Shown here piece by piece: positions 51,051 through 60,529 of a stretch of 64,000 bases of DNA; the first letter of the stretch is position 1; the number at the start of each line of letters is the position of its first letter. The DNA is taken from positions 256,317-320,316 of the forward strand of contig NZ_KE384440.1 of NCBI RefSeq assembly GCF_000425725.1. Reading direction: 5' to 3'. This DNA is from Halomonas halocynthiae DSM 14573. Lineage in GTDB: Bacteria > Pseudomonadota > Gammaproteobacteria > Pseudomonadales > Halomonadaceae. The position numbers and the translations under genes are program-made. The notes below the pieces were generated by a model, which saw only the letters and a list, made by a program, of their open reading frames with translations, was not told the DNA's origin and ran no database searches.

Positions 51051-52310
51051 TTACAGCGTGAACTCTGGTAACTTGCGCAGCACGCGCTCTAGCTTCAGCT
51101 TGGCCACTACGGGCAGGCCATTCTCGAACGGAGGGAAGTCTTCGCCCCGAATGAGGGGCGACAGGTAACGGCGGCAGTCTTCGGTGATGCTAAAGCCGTC
51201 TTCACTGATGTAGTCGCGTGGCATGAACTTCTCTTGGTTGGCAATTTCGGCCAGTGGCGCCGATTCGATAGTCCAGGAGTAGGGCGAGTTATTGGTGCGA
51301 ATGATTGCCGGCATGCGGGCGTTTTGTCCGTCCAGTGCCAGCTCGACCGCTCGCGCGCCAACCGCATAGGCCTGTTCGACGTCGGTGCGCGATGCTAAGT
51401 GGCGAGCTGAGCGCTGTAAGTAGTCAGCCACTGCCCAGTGGTACTTGTAGCCCAAGTCTTCTTTGACCATGCCAGCCAGCGTCGGCGCTACACCACCTAG
51501 CTGACGATGACCAAAGGCATCAGTGTTGCCTGAGTCAGCAAGGAAGGTGCCGTCTTCGTAACGAGCGCCTTCGGAAACTACAATCACGCAGTAGCCGTAT
51601 TTTTTGACAGCCTCATCAACTCGAGCCATCACTGCTTGGCGGTTGAAAGCGATTTCGGGAAAAATGATCATGTGCGGTGCTTCGCTTTCATCACTACCTG
51701 CTAGCCCGCCTGCTGCAGCAATCCAGCCTGCGTGACGCCCCATCACCTCCAAGACAAATACCTTGGTTGAGGTGGCACTCATGGAAGCCACATCCAGCGA
51801 CGCTTCAAGGGTAGAGGTGGCGATGTACTTGGCCACGCTGCCAAACCCTGGAGAGTTGTCGGTGATTGGCAGGTCATTGTCGACGGTTTTCGGCACATGA
51901 ATTGCCGTTAGCGGGTAGCCCATGGTCTCGGACAGTTGGGAGACTTTGAGGCAAGTGTCAGCGCTATCGCCGCCGCCGTTGTAGAAAAAGTAGCGAATAT
52001 CGTGAGCGCGAAAGACGTCGATCAAGCGTTCATACTGGGGGCGGTGAGTCTCGATATCCTTAAGCTTGTAACGACAAGAGCCAAAGGCGCCGCCAGGCGT
52101 GTGGCGAAGCGCAGCAATGGCTTCATCGCTTTCGGCGCTGACGTCGATTAAGTCCTCAGTCAGTGCGCCGATAATGCCGTTGTGGCCGGCATAGACTTTG
52201 CCGATACGGTCGGGGTAGCGGCGGCAAGTTTCGATAACTCCGCAGGCACTGGTATTGATGACGGCGGTGACGCCACCGGACTGGGCATAAAAGGCGTTGT
52301 GCTGAGCCAT
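51051..52310 (-). CDS. 6-phosphofructokinase, pyrophosphate type
   Basis: 419 residues from ATG 52310 (AGGAAAGCC upstream). AQSGGVTAVINTSACGVIE, FYNGGGDSADTCLKV, IHVPKTVDNDLPITDNSPGF and EVMGRHAGWIAAA are the family motifs. The PKTVDND Lys marks the PPi-using type; the GGDS in place of ATP-type GGDGS agrees. It converts fructose 6-phosphate and fructose 1,6-bisphosphate reversibly. The neighbour ppa, which removes pyrophosphate, is 2 kb away. Confidence 0.9.
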   Translation of the reverse strand: MAQHNAFYAQSGGVTAVINTSACGVIETCRRYPDRIGKVYAGHNGIIGALTEDLIDVSAESDEAIAALRHTPGGAFGSCRYKLKDIETHRPQYERLIDVFRAHDIRYFFYNGGGDSADTCLKVSQLSETMGYPLTAIHVPKTVDNDLPITDNSPGFGSVAKYIATSTLEASLDVASMSATSTKVFVLEVMGRHAGWIAAAGGLAGSDESEAPHMIIFPEIAFNRQAVMARVDEAVKKYGYCVIVVSEGARYEDGTFLADSGNTDAFGHRQLGGVAPTLAGMVKEDLGYKYHWAVADYLQRSARHLASRTDVEQAYAVGARAVELALDGQNARMPAIIRTNNSPYSWTIESAPLAEIANQEKFMPRDYISEDGFSITEDCRRYLSPLIRGEDFPPFENGLPVVAKLKLERVLRKLPEFTL

Positions 52311-52625
52311 TGGCTTTCCTGTAGCTGGTCGCAGGGTAAAACAGCAAGCGTACACTGACGGTGCCGTCTTCCATACATTGGGTTGCTTGAGTCGCAAAAT
52401 GGGGATTCTAGCGCATCAATATGACTGCTGCATCTCAAGGGTGAGTTAGGCTAAGGCGCGAGAAAGTGCTCAACCGCTAGGTTTCTGGAGTGCTTTGCTA
52501 GCGCATAGGCTGGAGAGGGCAACGGCGGCGTGCTAGGCTGCGGCTTTTGGTGTCATCGGGCTGGGCTTAGAGCAATGGGCTTAGAGCAATGGGCTGAGTG
52601 CGATGAAGATGGCAGCGGAGCGAAA
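52311..52625. other. intergenic region with short tandem repeat before mpl
   Basis: No gene is seen. GGGCTTAGAGCAAT is present twice in tandem from 52563, with a degenerate third copy (GGGCTGAGTGCGAT) up to 52604. The rest is the divergent promoter space of the phosphofructokinase and mpl genes. Confidence 0.5.
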
Positions 52626-54023
52626 ATGCACCTTCACATACTTGGTATTTGCGGAACCTTCATGGGCAGTCTTGCGCTACTGGCCCGCGAGCTGGGTCAT
52701 CGTGTCAGCGGCTCGGATGCTAATGTTTATCCGCCGATGAGCACTCAGTTGTCTGAGGCGGGTATTGCTCTGCTGGAAGGTTATCGTGCAGAAAACCTGG
52801 TGCCGCGGCCTGATCTCGTGATCGTCGGTAACGCATTGAGTCGGGGTAACCCAGAAGTTGAGGCGCTGCTTGATTCTGGCCTGCCGTATATTTCAGGGCC
52901 GCAGTGGTTAGCTGAGCATGTATTGCCTGGGCGGCAGGTGATTGCAGTGGCTGGTACGCATGGTAAAACCACTACGGCCAGCATGACGGCTTGGCTATTG
53001 GAAGCCGCTGGCTTGTCTCCGGGGTTTTTGATTGGTGGCGTGCCGCGCAATTTTGGTGTTTCAGCGCGGCTGGGCGGGGCTGATGCGCCCTTTGTCGTGG
53101 AAGCCGATGAGTACGATACCGCCTTTTTCGACAAACGCTCCAAGTTTGTTCATTACCGGCCTGAAATCGCTGTGCTGGGGAATCTTGAGTTCGATCATGC
53201 AGATATTTTTGATGATTTAGCCGCAATTGAACGGCAATTCCACCATTTGGTGCGTACTGTGCCGAGTAAAGGCAGGTTGCTGGTGGCAGATGGTGAGCCG
53301 GCGCTTGAGCGTGTGTTGAATCAGGGGAGTTGGTCGCCGGTGGTACGTTATGGCGACGCTGCAGATAGTGAATGGGGGTTCATTCTCGAGCGCGATAACG
53401 GCAGCTGCTTCCGCGTGATGCATCGTCATGCCTCTCAAGCGAATGAACAGCAGGCGATGGTTGACTGGTCGCTGAGCGGGCTGCACAACGTGCGTAATGG
53501 CTTGGCGGCTATTGCTGCTGCCCACGCGTGTGGTGTGCCACTGAGTCAGGCGGCTGAAGCGCTGGGGCGCTTTGAAACACCGCGCCGCCGCCAAGAACTG
53601 CGCGGCGAGGTAGCGGGGATTCAGGTGATTGATGATTTTGCCCATCACCCCACAGCCATTGCTATGACGCTATCTGGACTGCGAGCAGGGTTAGTGGAGA
53701 GCCCTGCGAATGGTCGTCTACTGGCCGTTATTGAACCGCGCTCCAATACCATGCGCATGGGTACATTACGCGAGCGTCTTGCCGATAGTGTTAGCGACGC
53801 TGATTTCGCCTGGTGGTATCAACCACCAGGGCTGGACTGGTCGTTAGCCCCAGTAATTGACGTAGCTCGTGTGCCGGGGCGGCTGTTTAATGATATTGAC
53901 ACGTTGGTCGCGGCATTGGCGGAAGAGGCTCGGCCAGGTGACCGTATTGTGGTGATGTCTAACGGTAGCTTTGGTGGTATTCACGAGTTGTTGTTGGCTG
54001 CATTGGAGAAGGCTCATGGCTGA
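52626..54023 (+). CDS. mpl: UDP-MurNAc:tripeptide ligase Mpl
   Basis: 465 residues from ATG 52626 (MHLHILGICGTFMGSLALLA). VAGTHGKTTTASMTAWLLEA is the ATP loop of the Mur ligases and VIDDFAHHPTAIAMTLSGLR the C-terminal motif. Mpl reattaches the recycled peptide L-Ala-D-Glu-DAP to UDP-MurNAc in cell-wall recycling. An ampG-like permease is encoded nearby (57319). It overlaps ubiX by eight bases. Confidence 0.95.
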   Translation: MHLHILGICGTFMGSLALLARELGHRVSGSDANVYPPMSTQLSEAGIALLEGYRAENLVPRPDLVIVGNALSRGNPEVEALLDSGLPYISGPQWLAEHVLPGRQVIAVAGTHGKTTTASMTAWLLEAAGLSPGFLIGGVPRNFGVSARLGGADAPFVVEADEYDTAFFDKRSKFVHYRPEIAVLGNLEFDHADIFDDLAAIERQFHHLVRTVPSKGRLLVADGEPALERVLNQGSWSPVVRYGDAADSEWGFILERDNGSCFRVMHRHASQANEQQAMVDWSLSGLHNVRNGLAAIAAAHACGVPLSQAAEALGRFETPRRRQELRGEVAGIQVIDDFAHHPTAIAMTLSGLRAGLVESPANGRLLAVIEPRSNTMRMGTLRERLADSVSDADFAWWYQPPGLDWSLAPVIDVARVPGRLFNDIDTLVAALAEEARPGDRIVVMSNGSFGGIHELLLAALEKAHG

Positions 54024-54672
54024 TGAGCCCGGCACAGCCGTAGCCAGAAACGCAGAGCGTAACTCCCCATTTAAACCTCCAGTCACAGTCGCTATTACTG
54101 GTGCCTCGGGTGTTCAGTACGGGCTGCGGTTGATCGAGGCGCTGGTAGAGGCTGAGCACGAAGTTTGGGTGATGATATCTAAAGCAGCCCATTTGGTTAT
54201 TGAGACGGAAACCGAGGTGACGTTGCCCGCGCGTCCTGAACGCCTTGTTGATGCGTTGACGGCTCGGAGCGGGGCATCGTTGAGGCAAATTCGCTGTTTT
54301 GGCCGTGAAGACTGGATGGCTCCCGTCGCGTCGGGTTCTGGCTCTCCTTCGGCGATGGTCATTTGTCCGTGCTCTACAGGCACGCTGTCGGCGGTAGCCT
54401 GCGGTGCCAGTAATAACCTGATTGAACGCGCAGCGGATGTCGCGCTCAAGGAGCGTCGCCGCTTGGTATTAGTGCCCAGAGAAGCGCCGTTGTCGACCTT
54501 GCATCTGGAAAACATGCTGACATTGAGCCGCATGGGTGCAGTGATTTTGCCTGCGGCTCCGGGCTTCTATCATCGCCCGGAGACAATCGAGCAGCTTATC
54601 GACTTTATCGTAGCGCGGATTCTTAACCAGTTGGGTATTGAGCACTGCCTGATGCCGCGCTGGGGCGAGTGA
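54016..54672 (+). CDS. ubiX: flavin prenyltransferase UbiX
   Basis: 218 residues from ATG 54016. TVAITGASGVQYGLRLIEAL is the FMN-binding start, ICPCSTGTLSAVACGASNNL and LVPREAPLSTLHLENMLTLS complete the active site. It makes the prenylated FMN used by UbiD decarboxylase in ubiquinone synthesis. Coupled to mpl by overlap. Confidence 0.95.
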   Translation: MADEPGTAVARNAERNSPFKPPVTVAITGASGVQYGLRLIEALVEAEHEVWVMISKAAHLVIETETEVTLPARPERLVDALTARSGASLRQIRCFGREDWMAPVASGSGSPSAMVICPCSTGTLSAVACGASNNLIERAADVALKERRRLVLVPREAPLSTLHLENMLTLSRMGAVILPAAPGFYHRPETIEQLIDFIVARILNQLGIEHCLMPRWGE

Positions 54673-54724
54673 TGTCTTACGCAGCCGCTTGGTGGAATAC
54701 ACGCCATGTTAACCTGAGGTACGT

Positions 54725-55357
54725 ATGATCAAGTTATCGCTGCTGAGCGTTTTTGTGCCGACTTTTCTCATGGTTTCCCTGACCCCCGGGTTATGTATGA
54801 CCTTGGCCATGGTGTTAGGCATGACGCAAGGCGTGCGTCGCGCCCTATGGATGATGCTGGGTGAGCTGGCCGGCGTTGGTGTGGTAGCCATAGCCGCTGG
54901 TGCGGGCATGGCGGCCGTTATGTTGCGCTACCCCGATTTTTTCACCTTATTCAAATGGGTGGGTGGGGCTTATCTTGTCTATCTGGGTCTTATGATGTGG
55001 CGCTCTCGGGGGCGCATGGCTATTCCTGATATGAACGCCAGTGGTAATCTGGGTAGACAAGCCAGTCGAAGCACGCTGGCGATGCAGGGCTTTGTTACTG
55101 CCATTGCTAACCCCAAAGGCTGGGCTTTCTTCATCGCCTTGCTTCCTCCTTTTCTGGACACCTCTCGGCCACTGGCTCTACAGCTTGCCGTGTTGGTTGC
55201 GATAATTTTGACTATTGAATTTGGGGCTTTGTTGGTCTACGCGACAGGCGGGCAAGCGCTGCGCCATGTGCTTGGCAAGAGTCGTAATGTGCGTTTACTC
55301 AATCGTATTGCCGGTAGCATGATGGTTGGTGTTGGCCTGTGGCTGGCAATTGGCTGA
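54725..55357 (+). CDS. LysE/RhtB family amino-acid exporter
   Basis: 210 residues with five to six membrane helices. SLTPGLCMTLAMVLGMTQGV is the conserved first segment of the family and FVTAIANPKGWAFFIALLPP the middle signature. Members export homoserine, threonine, lysine or similar; the substrate cannot be read from sequence. Confidence 0.9.
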   Translation: MIKLSLLSVFVPTFLMVSLTPGLCMTLAMVLGMTQGVRRALWMMLGELAGVGVVAIAAGAGMAAVMLRYPDFFTLFKWVGGAYLVYLGLMMWRSRGRMAIPDMNASGNLGRQASRSTLAMQGFVTAIANPKGWAFFIALLPPFLDTSRPLALQLAVLVAIILTIEFGALLVYATGGQALRHVLGKSRNVRLLNRIAGSMMVGVGLWLAIG

Positions 55358-55422
55358 GCATGCTGCCCACAGCCGCTCGTGGCTGTTAGACTGTGCCGCT
55401 TTGTGGTGACTGTGGAGACGAT

Positions 55423-57279
55423 ATGCTGGCGCTATGGGTGGAACAGCTGCTGGAATTTGCCTCTGGCGCTTTGGCTGAAATTCGTAAAACCGAACGTTAT
55501 CCAGACTTAGTGTCATGGGCTCGGCTGCAGGGTGCCGGAGTGATGGACGGTGGGGCGACGACGGCGCAAGCATTGGCGCCTGAGCTGTGGTCGCAGACCC
55601 CACTGGAGCGGCTGAATTTTGCTTGTGAACCACTGGCTCGCCCTGGCCCCACTGAGCCATGCTGGTGTGACTCAGGGCGCAGAACTCGAGACTGCTGTGC
55701 TACGGTTGAGCTGCTGGGTGGCGTGCCGGAGCACTTGATGTGGATGCTGTCGTTGCGCGAATGGAAGGGGCCTGTCCTTAAAGCGGCGTTGCACAGTGGT
55801 TTAGCGCCTGCTCAGGCGTTGCTTGAAGCTGGCTTGATTGAAGCGGAGATCGGCCAGAGTGGACGAGCCCAGCAAATGTTGGAGTCCCTGTTTCATTCGC
55901 CAGACTGGTCGGCATTGCCTGAACAGTGCGAGCCAGCATTTGAGATGCTGATTGACCTTTATCAGGAGCGCGGCTTCCACCGTAAGCGAGAAGCGCTACT
56001 TTCCGAAGTGCTGCAACATGGCCCATTGTTCTTACGTGGTGTGGCCCTTGAGCGGTTGTGCCTGCTGTATCTCGACAGTGATGATCTTGACAGTGCCCGA
56101 GATGCTTTTGTGCGTGCTCAACAAACCTTGCCTGATTCACCGACCTTAGCTTACCTGGAAGCCATGTTACTGCTGCACGAAGGCAATGAGCCGATGGCCA
56201 TTGAGCGTTCGCGCTTTTGGTTTAGGCGACTGTCTCGTCAGGGTGAGTTGGAGGCAGGGCAGCTCCAGTTTCTTGCTGACTTAGCAGAAGATCCCGCAGC
56301 AACTTTGGCCGAGCAGCTCTTGTATGCAGAGGAGACGTTAGCTGAGCCATTGGAGGCGTTTCAGGAGCTGTTGAAGCACTTGCCAGAGCCGCCGTCGTTG
56401 AATTTCAAGCGTGGTGATAACGGTGCGGTGATTTATCAAGCCAGCCAGCAGGAGGTCGTGTTTTTCTCGGAATTTCAGACGCTCTTCATCGCACAGCTTG
56501 AGGACGATGGTCTGATGAATTTTGATCAGGACCCTTGGTTATTTGCTGGCGACTGGTTGCCGGCGCTATGCGCGCATCCTGAATGGCTTGCTGTGCCTAA
56601 TGTGCTGCAGTCATTGATTATGGCGTTAACCAGCCGGTTTGGTAGTTTGCCGTGGATGGTGCCGAGTTTGCTGGAGCCTTTATCAGCGTATCTTGAAGTA
56701 TGGTTGGATCAGGCGTACATGTGCTACCAGCCAGCTGAAAATAAACAGTCCTGTCAGCTGGATTGGGAAGACGGCGATAATGCCGTGCTATTGGGAGCAG
56801 GCTTGACGCTGGTGGTAGGGATGGAGCGTGGTGCCCAGGGGCGCTCTCGTCGTCTGGCAGAGGTGCTCATGTCGTTAGATGAGCAGGATGCGCTTGGGTT
56901 GCGAGAGCTGGTGTTGGATCAGTTGCTACGGGCAGGCCGCGATCAAGAGGCTTTGGCGCTCAGTGAAAAAGCGTTGGCTCAAACGGCTGAGCAGGGTGCT
57001 GATGATGCGGCTTTGCTTGGAGTGCTGATGGGGCAAGTGTTAGCACTCTATCGGCTGGGCCGTAAACAGGAAGCCAGTGAAACGTTGGACAATGTTCGGC
57101 GGCATAACCCATATACGCTGCCAGCACTGTGTGCCGAGAACTTGCCGCCAATAACTCAAGCCACGACAACTCCTGGCTCGCGAGGTGAGGCTCGTCAGTA
57201 CTGCGCTTTGATGCGCGATCAGTGGCGAACCACTCCCCATGCGCTTGAGTGGCTGGCTAGCCAGGACGCCGACAGGTAG
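55423..57279 (+). CDS. SEC-C motif and TPR-like repeat protein
   Basis: 618 residues from ATG 55423. Near residue 78, EPCWCDSGRRTRDCC is a SEC-C zinc motif (PCxCxSGxxxxxCC). The rest is helical and repeat-like: ALERLCLLYLDSDDLDSARD, SPTLAYLEAMLLLHEGNEPM and GQVLALYRLGRKQEASETLD are TPR-type. It is probably a scaffold in a protein complex. No named gene is recognised. Confidence 0.7.
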   Translation: MLALWVEQLLEFASGALAEIRKTERYPDLVSWARLQGAGVMDGGATTAQALAPELWSQTPLERLNFACEPLARPGPTEPCWCDSGRRTRDCCATVELLGGVPEHLMWMLSLREWKGPVLKAALHSGLAPAQALLEAGLIEAEIGQSGRAQQMLESLFHSPDWSALPEQCEPAFEMLIDLYQERGFHRKREALLSEVLQHGPLFLRGVALERLCLLYLDSDDLDSARDAFVRAQQTLPDSPTLAYLEAMLLLHEGNEPMAIERSRFWFRRLSRQGELEAGQLQFLADLAEDPAATLAEQLLYAEETLAEPLEAFQELLKHLPEPPSLNFKRGDNGAVIYQASQQEVVFFSEFQTLFIAQLEDDGLMNFDQDPWLFAGDWLPALCAHPEWLAVPNVLQSLIMALTSRFGSLPWMVPSLLEPLSAYLEVWLDQAYMCYQPAENKQSCQLDWEDGDNAVLLGAGLTLVVGMERGAQGRSRRLAEVLMSLDEQDALGLRELVLDQLLRAGRDQEALALSEKALAQTAEQGADDAALLGVLMGQVLALYRLGRKQEASETLDNVRRHNPYTLPALCAENLPPITQATTTPGSRGEARQYCALMRDQWRTTPHALEWLASQDADR

Positions 57280-57318
57280 GTTTGTTTGGGTGTGTTACGG
57301 CTCTCTTGGTTAAGCGTG

Positions 57319-58770
57319 TTAGTTGTTAGTTTGCTGTGTGCCAAACAGTTCACGGTCACGGCTCAGCCAGATAGCCATCAGCACGGCTGGAATGCCCAGG
57401 AGTGACGCGATAATAAAAAAACTCATGTAGCCATAAGAGGCTACCACCAGGCCGCCAAAGCCACTGAGGAATTTACCGAGCAGCGTCATTAAGGAAGAAA
57501 AGAGCGCAAATTGGGTGGCGGTGTAGGCGCGTGAGGTTAGGCTGGATAGAAACGCGATAAATACCGCACTGGCTAAGCCGTTACTCAGGTTGTCACCGGT
57601 AATTGTTAAAATCAGTAGAAGTGTCTTGATAGTGACGTCAAATATCCCCTCTAGCAGTGGCCAGCTTGCCAGTCCGAAAAACAGTTGATTAAGGCTCATC
57701 GTTGTCCACTCTGCCCCGCCAACCTGCGCTAAAAATGCAAAAACCAAATTCGTCAAGGCGGTGGCAGTGGCACCAGCGATCAGCAGTGGGGCTATACCGT
57801 AACGAGCCACCAGCACACCGCCAACCAAGCCGCCAGCCAGAGTCATCAGCAGGCCAAACACTTTAGTAATACTGGCGATATTATCCAGTGAATAGCCGAG
57901 ATCTACATATAAAGGATAGGCCATAGACGCCATAGCAAGATCGCTGATGCGATAGATCGCTATAAATATCAGAATTGCCAGCGCTTTAGTGCCATGGCGA
58001 GTAAAGAAGTCAATGAACGGGCAGGCGACTGCACCGATAAACCATGCGACTAATCGGCGACGCCAGCGCGAGTGATGGTGGCTGGAGCGTAAGTAACGGC
58101 GTACCAGAGGTTCATTGAGAAGGCGTACTTCCTGAGTGGCTCTGGCTGGCTCAGGGCGCAGCAGCACGGTGATAATGCCGATGCCGATGCAGGCCGCCAT
58201 TGTTAAATAGGCTAGCTGCCAGCTACTGCTATCGGCAATATAGAGTGCTCCTGCTCCAGCCATAATCAAACCGCCGCGATAACCGACGATGTAGATGGAA
58301 GCCATGGCCGCTTGCAGGTTTTCGTGGGCTGACTCGATGCGAAACGCATCGATGGCAATATCTTGGGTTGCCGAACCGAAAGCCACCATTAGCGCAAAGA
58401 GGGCGACAGTTGAAAGATTACCTGCAGGAGTCAGAGTGGAGAGGCCAAAGAGCCCTCCAGCAATCAACAGCTGACCTGCTAGCATCCAGCTGCGGCGCTT
58501 GCCAAGTCGGCGTGTTAGCAGGGGCAGCTTGAGGTTGTCGATCACGGGGGCCCAGAAAAACTTGATGGAATACAGCAGCCCAACCCAAGAGAAGAAGCCA
58601 ATGGCGGCAATATCGACGCCGCTGGTGCGTAACCAGGTCGTCAGCGTTGAAAACACCAGCAAAAAGGGTAAGCCCGCCGAGAAACCAAGAAATAGCATGG
58701 TAATAACGGGCGCTTTGAAGTAGACCTTCAGTGCGCTCCGCCAGCTTGGCTTGGTACTAGAGGGCAACAT
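57319..58770 (-). CDS. ampG: AmpG-like MFS permease
   Basis: 483 residues with 12 or more membrane helices. The start MLPSSTKPSWRSALKVYF, then MLFLGFSAGLPFLLVFSTLT and GFFSWVGLLYSIKFFWAPVI, are typical of AmpG, which imports GlcNAc-anhydro-muropeptides for wall recycling. It fits with mpl 4 kb upstream. Ribosome site AAGGAG. Confidence 0.85.
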   Translation of the reverse strand: MLPSSTKPSWRSALKVYFKAPVITMLFLGFSAGLPFLLVFSTLTTWLRTSGVDIAAIGFFSWVGLLYSIKFFWAPVIDNLKLPLLTRRLGKRRSWMLAGQLLIAGGLFGLSTLTPAGNLSTVALFALMVAFGSATQDIAIDAFRIESAHENLQAAMASIYIVGYRGGLIMAGAGALYIADSSSWQLAYLTMAACIGIGIITVLLRPEPARATQEVRLLNEPLVRRYLRSSHHHSRWRRRLVAWFIGAVACPFIDFFTRHGTKALAILIFIAIYRISDLAMASMAYPLYVDLGYSLDNIASITKVFGLLMTLAGGLVGGVLVARYGIAPLLIAGATATALTNLVFAFLAQVGGAEWTTMSLNQLFFGLASWPLLEGIFDVTIKTLLLILTITGDNLSNGLASAVFIAFLSSLTSRAYTATQFALFSSLMTLLGKFLSGFGGLVVASYGYMSFFIIASLLGIPAVLMAIWLSRDRELFGTQQTNN

Positions 58771-58955
58771 GTTAGCTCCTTGTTGAGGTCAAACGTCCGT
58801 GTTCAGATACCGTGATTGTTAGACACGGGCGATAATTGCTGGCCGATCAGTGTGTAACAGGTGGTAAAATGAGTGGTCGCATAGGGTCGTGCCGCAACAG
58901 GATTGTTGCAGAGCGCGCCAAACGATACCAGCCGGATATTTAGACAGGGAGTTTC

Positions 58956-59504
58956 ATGAGCGATCAGCCGATAAATTCTGGTGGTGGCGGCGAGAGTAGT
59001 GACGAGCTTCGCTGGTATGTGATTCAGTGCAAGGGAGGTGAGTCTTTTCGTGCTGCTGAGCATTTGGCTAATCAGCAGTTTGAGGTGTTTCACCCCGTAC
59101 TTCAGGTGCAGAAGAAACGCCGTGACAAGCTGGTGTGGCTTGATGAGCCCCTGTTTCCTTATTATGTCTTTATCCGCTTAAGCACTCTGGCGAGTAACTG
59201 GCGGCCAATACGCTCCACGAGAGGTGTGCTTAAGCTGCTGACATTTGGTGACAGTTTGCCACTATCGGTCAGTGATGAGCTGATAGCAACGCTGCGTGAT
59301 CATGCGAGTTGTGATGACGAGTCTGCCGCCCATGTTTACTTCCGAGCGGGAGATAAGGTGGATATCATGGAAGGCCCCTTCAAGAATTTGCAGGCACTGT
59401 TTGAACGGCATAAAGGCGAGGAGCGGGCTATTGTTTTGCTTAATATGTTGCATAAGCCGCAGCGACTTGAAATGCCGTTAGCTCAGCTGCGTCGTGAAAA
59501 CTAA
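58956..59504 (+). CDS. rfaH: transcription antiterminator RfaH
   Basis: 182 residues. RWYVIQCKGGESFRAAEHLA is the NusG-like N-terminal start; QKKRRDKLVWLDEPLFPYYV and FIRLSTLASNWRPIRSTRGV follow the RfaH pattern, and VDIMEGPFKNLQALFERHKG is the KOW domain. RfaH suppresses pausing in long surface-polysaccharide operons carrying ops sites. Confidence 0.9.
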   Translation: MSDQPINSGGGGESSDELRWYVIQCKGGESFRAAEHLANQQFEVFHPVLQVQKKRRDKLVWLDEPLFPYYVFIRLSTLASNWRPIRSTRGVLKLLTFGDSLPLSVSDELIATLRDHASCDDESAAHVYFRAGDKVDIMEGPFKNLQALFERHKGEERAIVLLNMLHKPQRLEMPLAQLRREN

Positions 59505-59534
59505 GTTATTCATTCTTCGATCAGGAAACGCTGC

Positions 59535-60041
59535 ATGAATATTGCCCCACAGCGTATTGCTACGCTGCACTATGTATTAAGTGATCAGCATGGACAGGTA
59601 CTTGATAACTCTCGTGAACGGCAGCAACCCCTTGAATACCTGCATGGCCATGACAACCTGATGGCTGGGCTGGAGCGCGCTCTGGAAGGCAGGGCAGCCG
59701 GTGATACATTGCGGGTGACGTTGATGCCTGCTGAGGCGTATGGCTTACGCAATGAGTTATTGGTACGGCGTGTTGCGAGAAGTGCGTTTCCTGTTGCAGA
59801 TTTGGCACCAGGTATGCGCTTTCAGACGCCTGGCGATGCCGGGCCTGAAATTGTTTCGGTACTAGAAGTGGACGAGCATGAGGTGTTGGTGGACACCAAC
59901 CACCCACTAGCAGGGCAAACGCTGAAATACGCGATGGAAATACTGAGTGTGCGCGATGCGACGCGGGCTGAGCTGGCCAAGGGACATCCATTACCTCCTG
60001 GCACTCAAGCGTCAGATGTTGAAGACAAAAAAATGTTATAG
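59535..60041 (+). CDS. slyD: SlyD-like FKBP peptidyl-prolyl isomerase
   Basis: 168 residues. HYVLSDQHGQVLDNSRERQQ, LEYLHGHDNLMAGLERALEG and VLVDTNHPLAGQTLKYAMEI show the FKBP domain with the inserted flap of SlyD proteins. The His/Cys-rich nickel-binding tail of E. coli SlyD is missing. It catalyses proline isomerisation and assists folding. Confidence 0.8.
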   Translation: MNIAPQRIATLHYVLSDQHGQVLDNSRERQQPLEYLHGHDNLMAGLERALEGRAAGDTLRVTLMPAEAYGLRNELLVRRVARSAFPVADLAPGMRFQTPGDAGPEIVSVLEVDEHEVLVDTNHPLAGQTLKYAMEILSVRDATRAELAKGHPLPPGTQASDVEDKKML

Positions 60042-60163
60042 ATGCTGATTCAGCTCTTTCTTTCGAAGAAAATGAGTTGACGTCTTTTAGGTCGGTTTAG
60101 AAATTGACCTGCATCATTTTTTTAACATGTTAGCCGTTACCTCCCCTGAGAGGGATCCCATTG

Positions 60164-60177
60164 TTGATCCAGGTCAT
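60164..60177 (+). promoter_or_regulatory. FNR/ANR box
   Basis: TTGATCCAGGTCAT differs from the ANR/FNR consensus (TTGAT-N4-ATCAA) only in the second half-site and matches common functional variants such as TTGATCCAGGTCAA. It lies 64 bases before the start codon of the ccoM-like gene, so it can place the regulator near -41 of a transcript starting about 60210. Confidence 0.6.
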
Positions 60178-60240
60178 TATTGCTGCTCGGCCCTAACGTT
60201 AATCTGTTGTTAACTTGAGATTAGCGAAGAGGGTGACGAC

Positions 60241-60360
60241 ATGTATATGGATGATGCAGTAATCTTCGGGTTGGTCACTGTCGGCTTAATGATTACTTTT
60301 TTAGTGGGATGGGTTGGTTTTATTGTTATGGACCACCGCAAGAACAACGCAGGAAAGTAA
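60241..60360 (+). CDS. ccoM: CcoM-like cbb3 oxidase small subunit
   Basis: 39 residues from ATG 60241 with ribosome site GAGGGTGACGAC. MYMDDAVIFGLVTVGLMITF then LVGWVGFIVMDHRKN is one membrane helix with a short cytosolic tail, the layout I recall for CcoM of Pseudomonas cbb3 oxidase (xDxVVxxGxVTVGLM). The FNR/ANR box upstream fits microaerobic expression. A terminator follows. The assignment is from motif memory plus the box. Confidence 0.6.
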   Translation: MYMDDAVIFGLVTVGLMITFLVGWVGFIVMDHRKNNAGK

Positions 60361-60424
60361 ATCAATCATCGAGCAGCTTTCTTTGTTGAACCGTTGTCAG
60401 GGGAGGGGGAATTTCCCCCATTTT

Positions 60425-60449
60425 GCCGGCCTTTTAGGCCGGCTTTTTT
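60425..60449 (+). terminator. terminator of ccoM-like gene
   Basis: GCCGGCC (60425-60431), loop TTTTA, GGCCGGC (60437-60443), six T. Strong rho-independent signal. Confidence 0.85.
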
Positions 60450-60529
60450 GTGTGCTGTTGTGAGGAAAGCCGTTATTATGGCTATCGATATGGCGTAGGC
60501 TGGATGATTGACCACAACGGGAGGATTGA

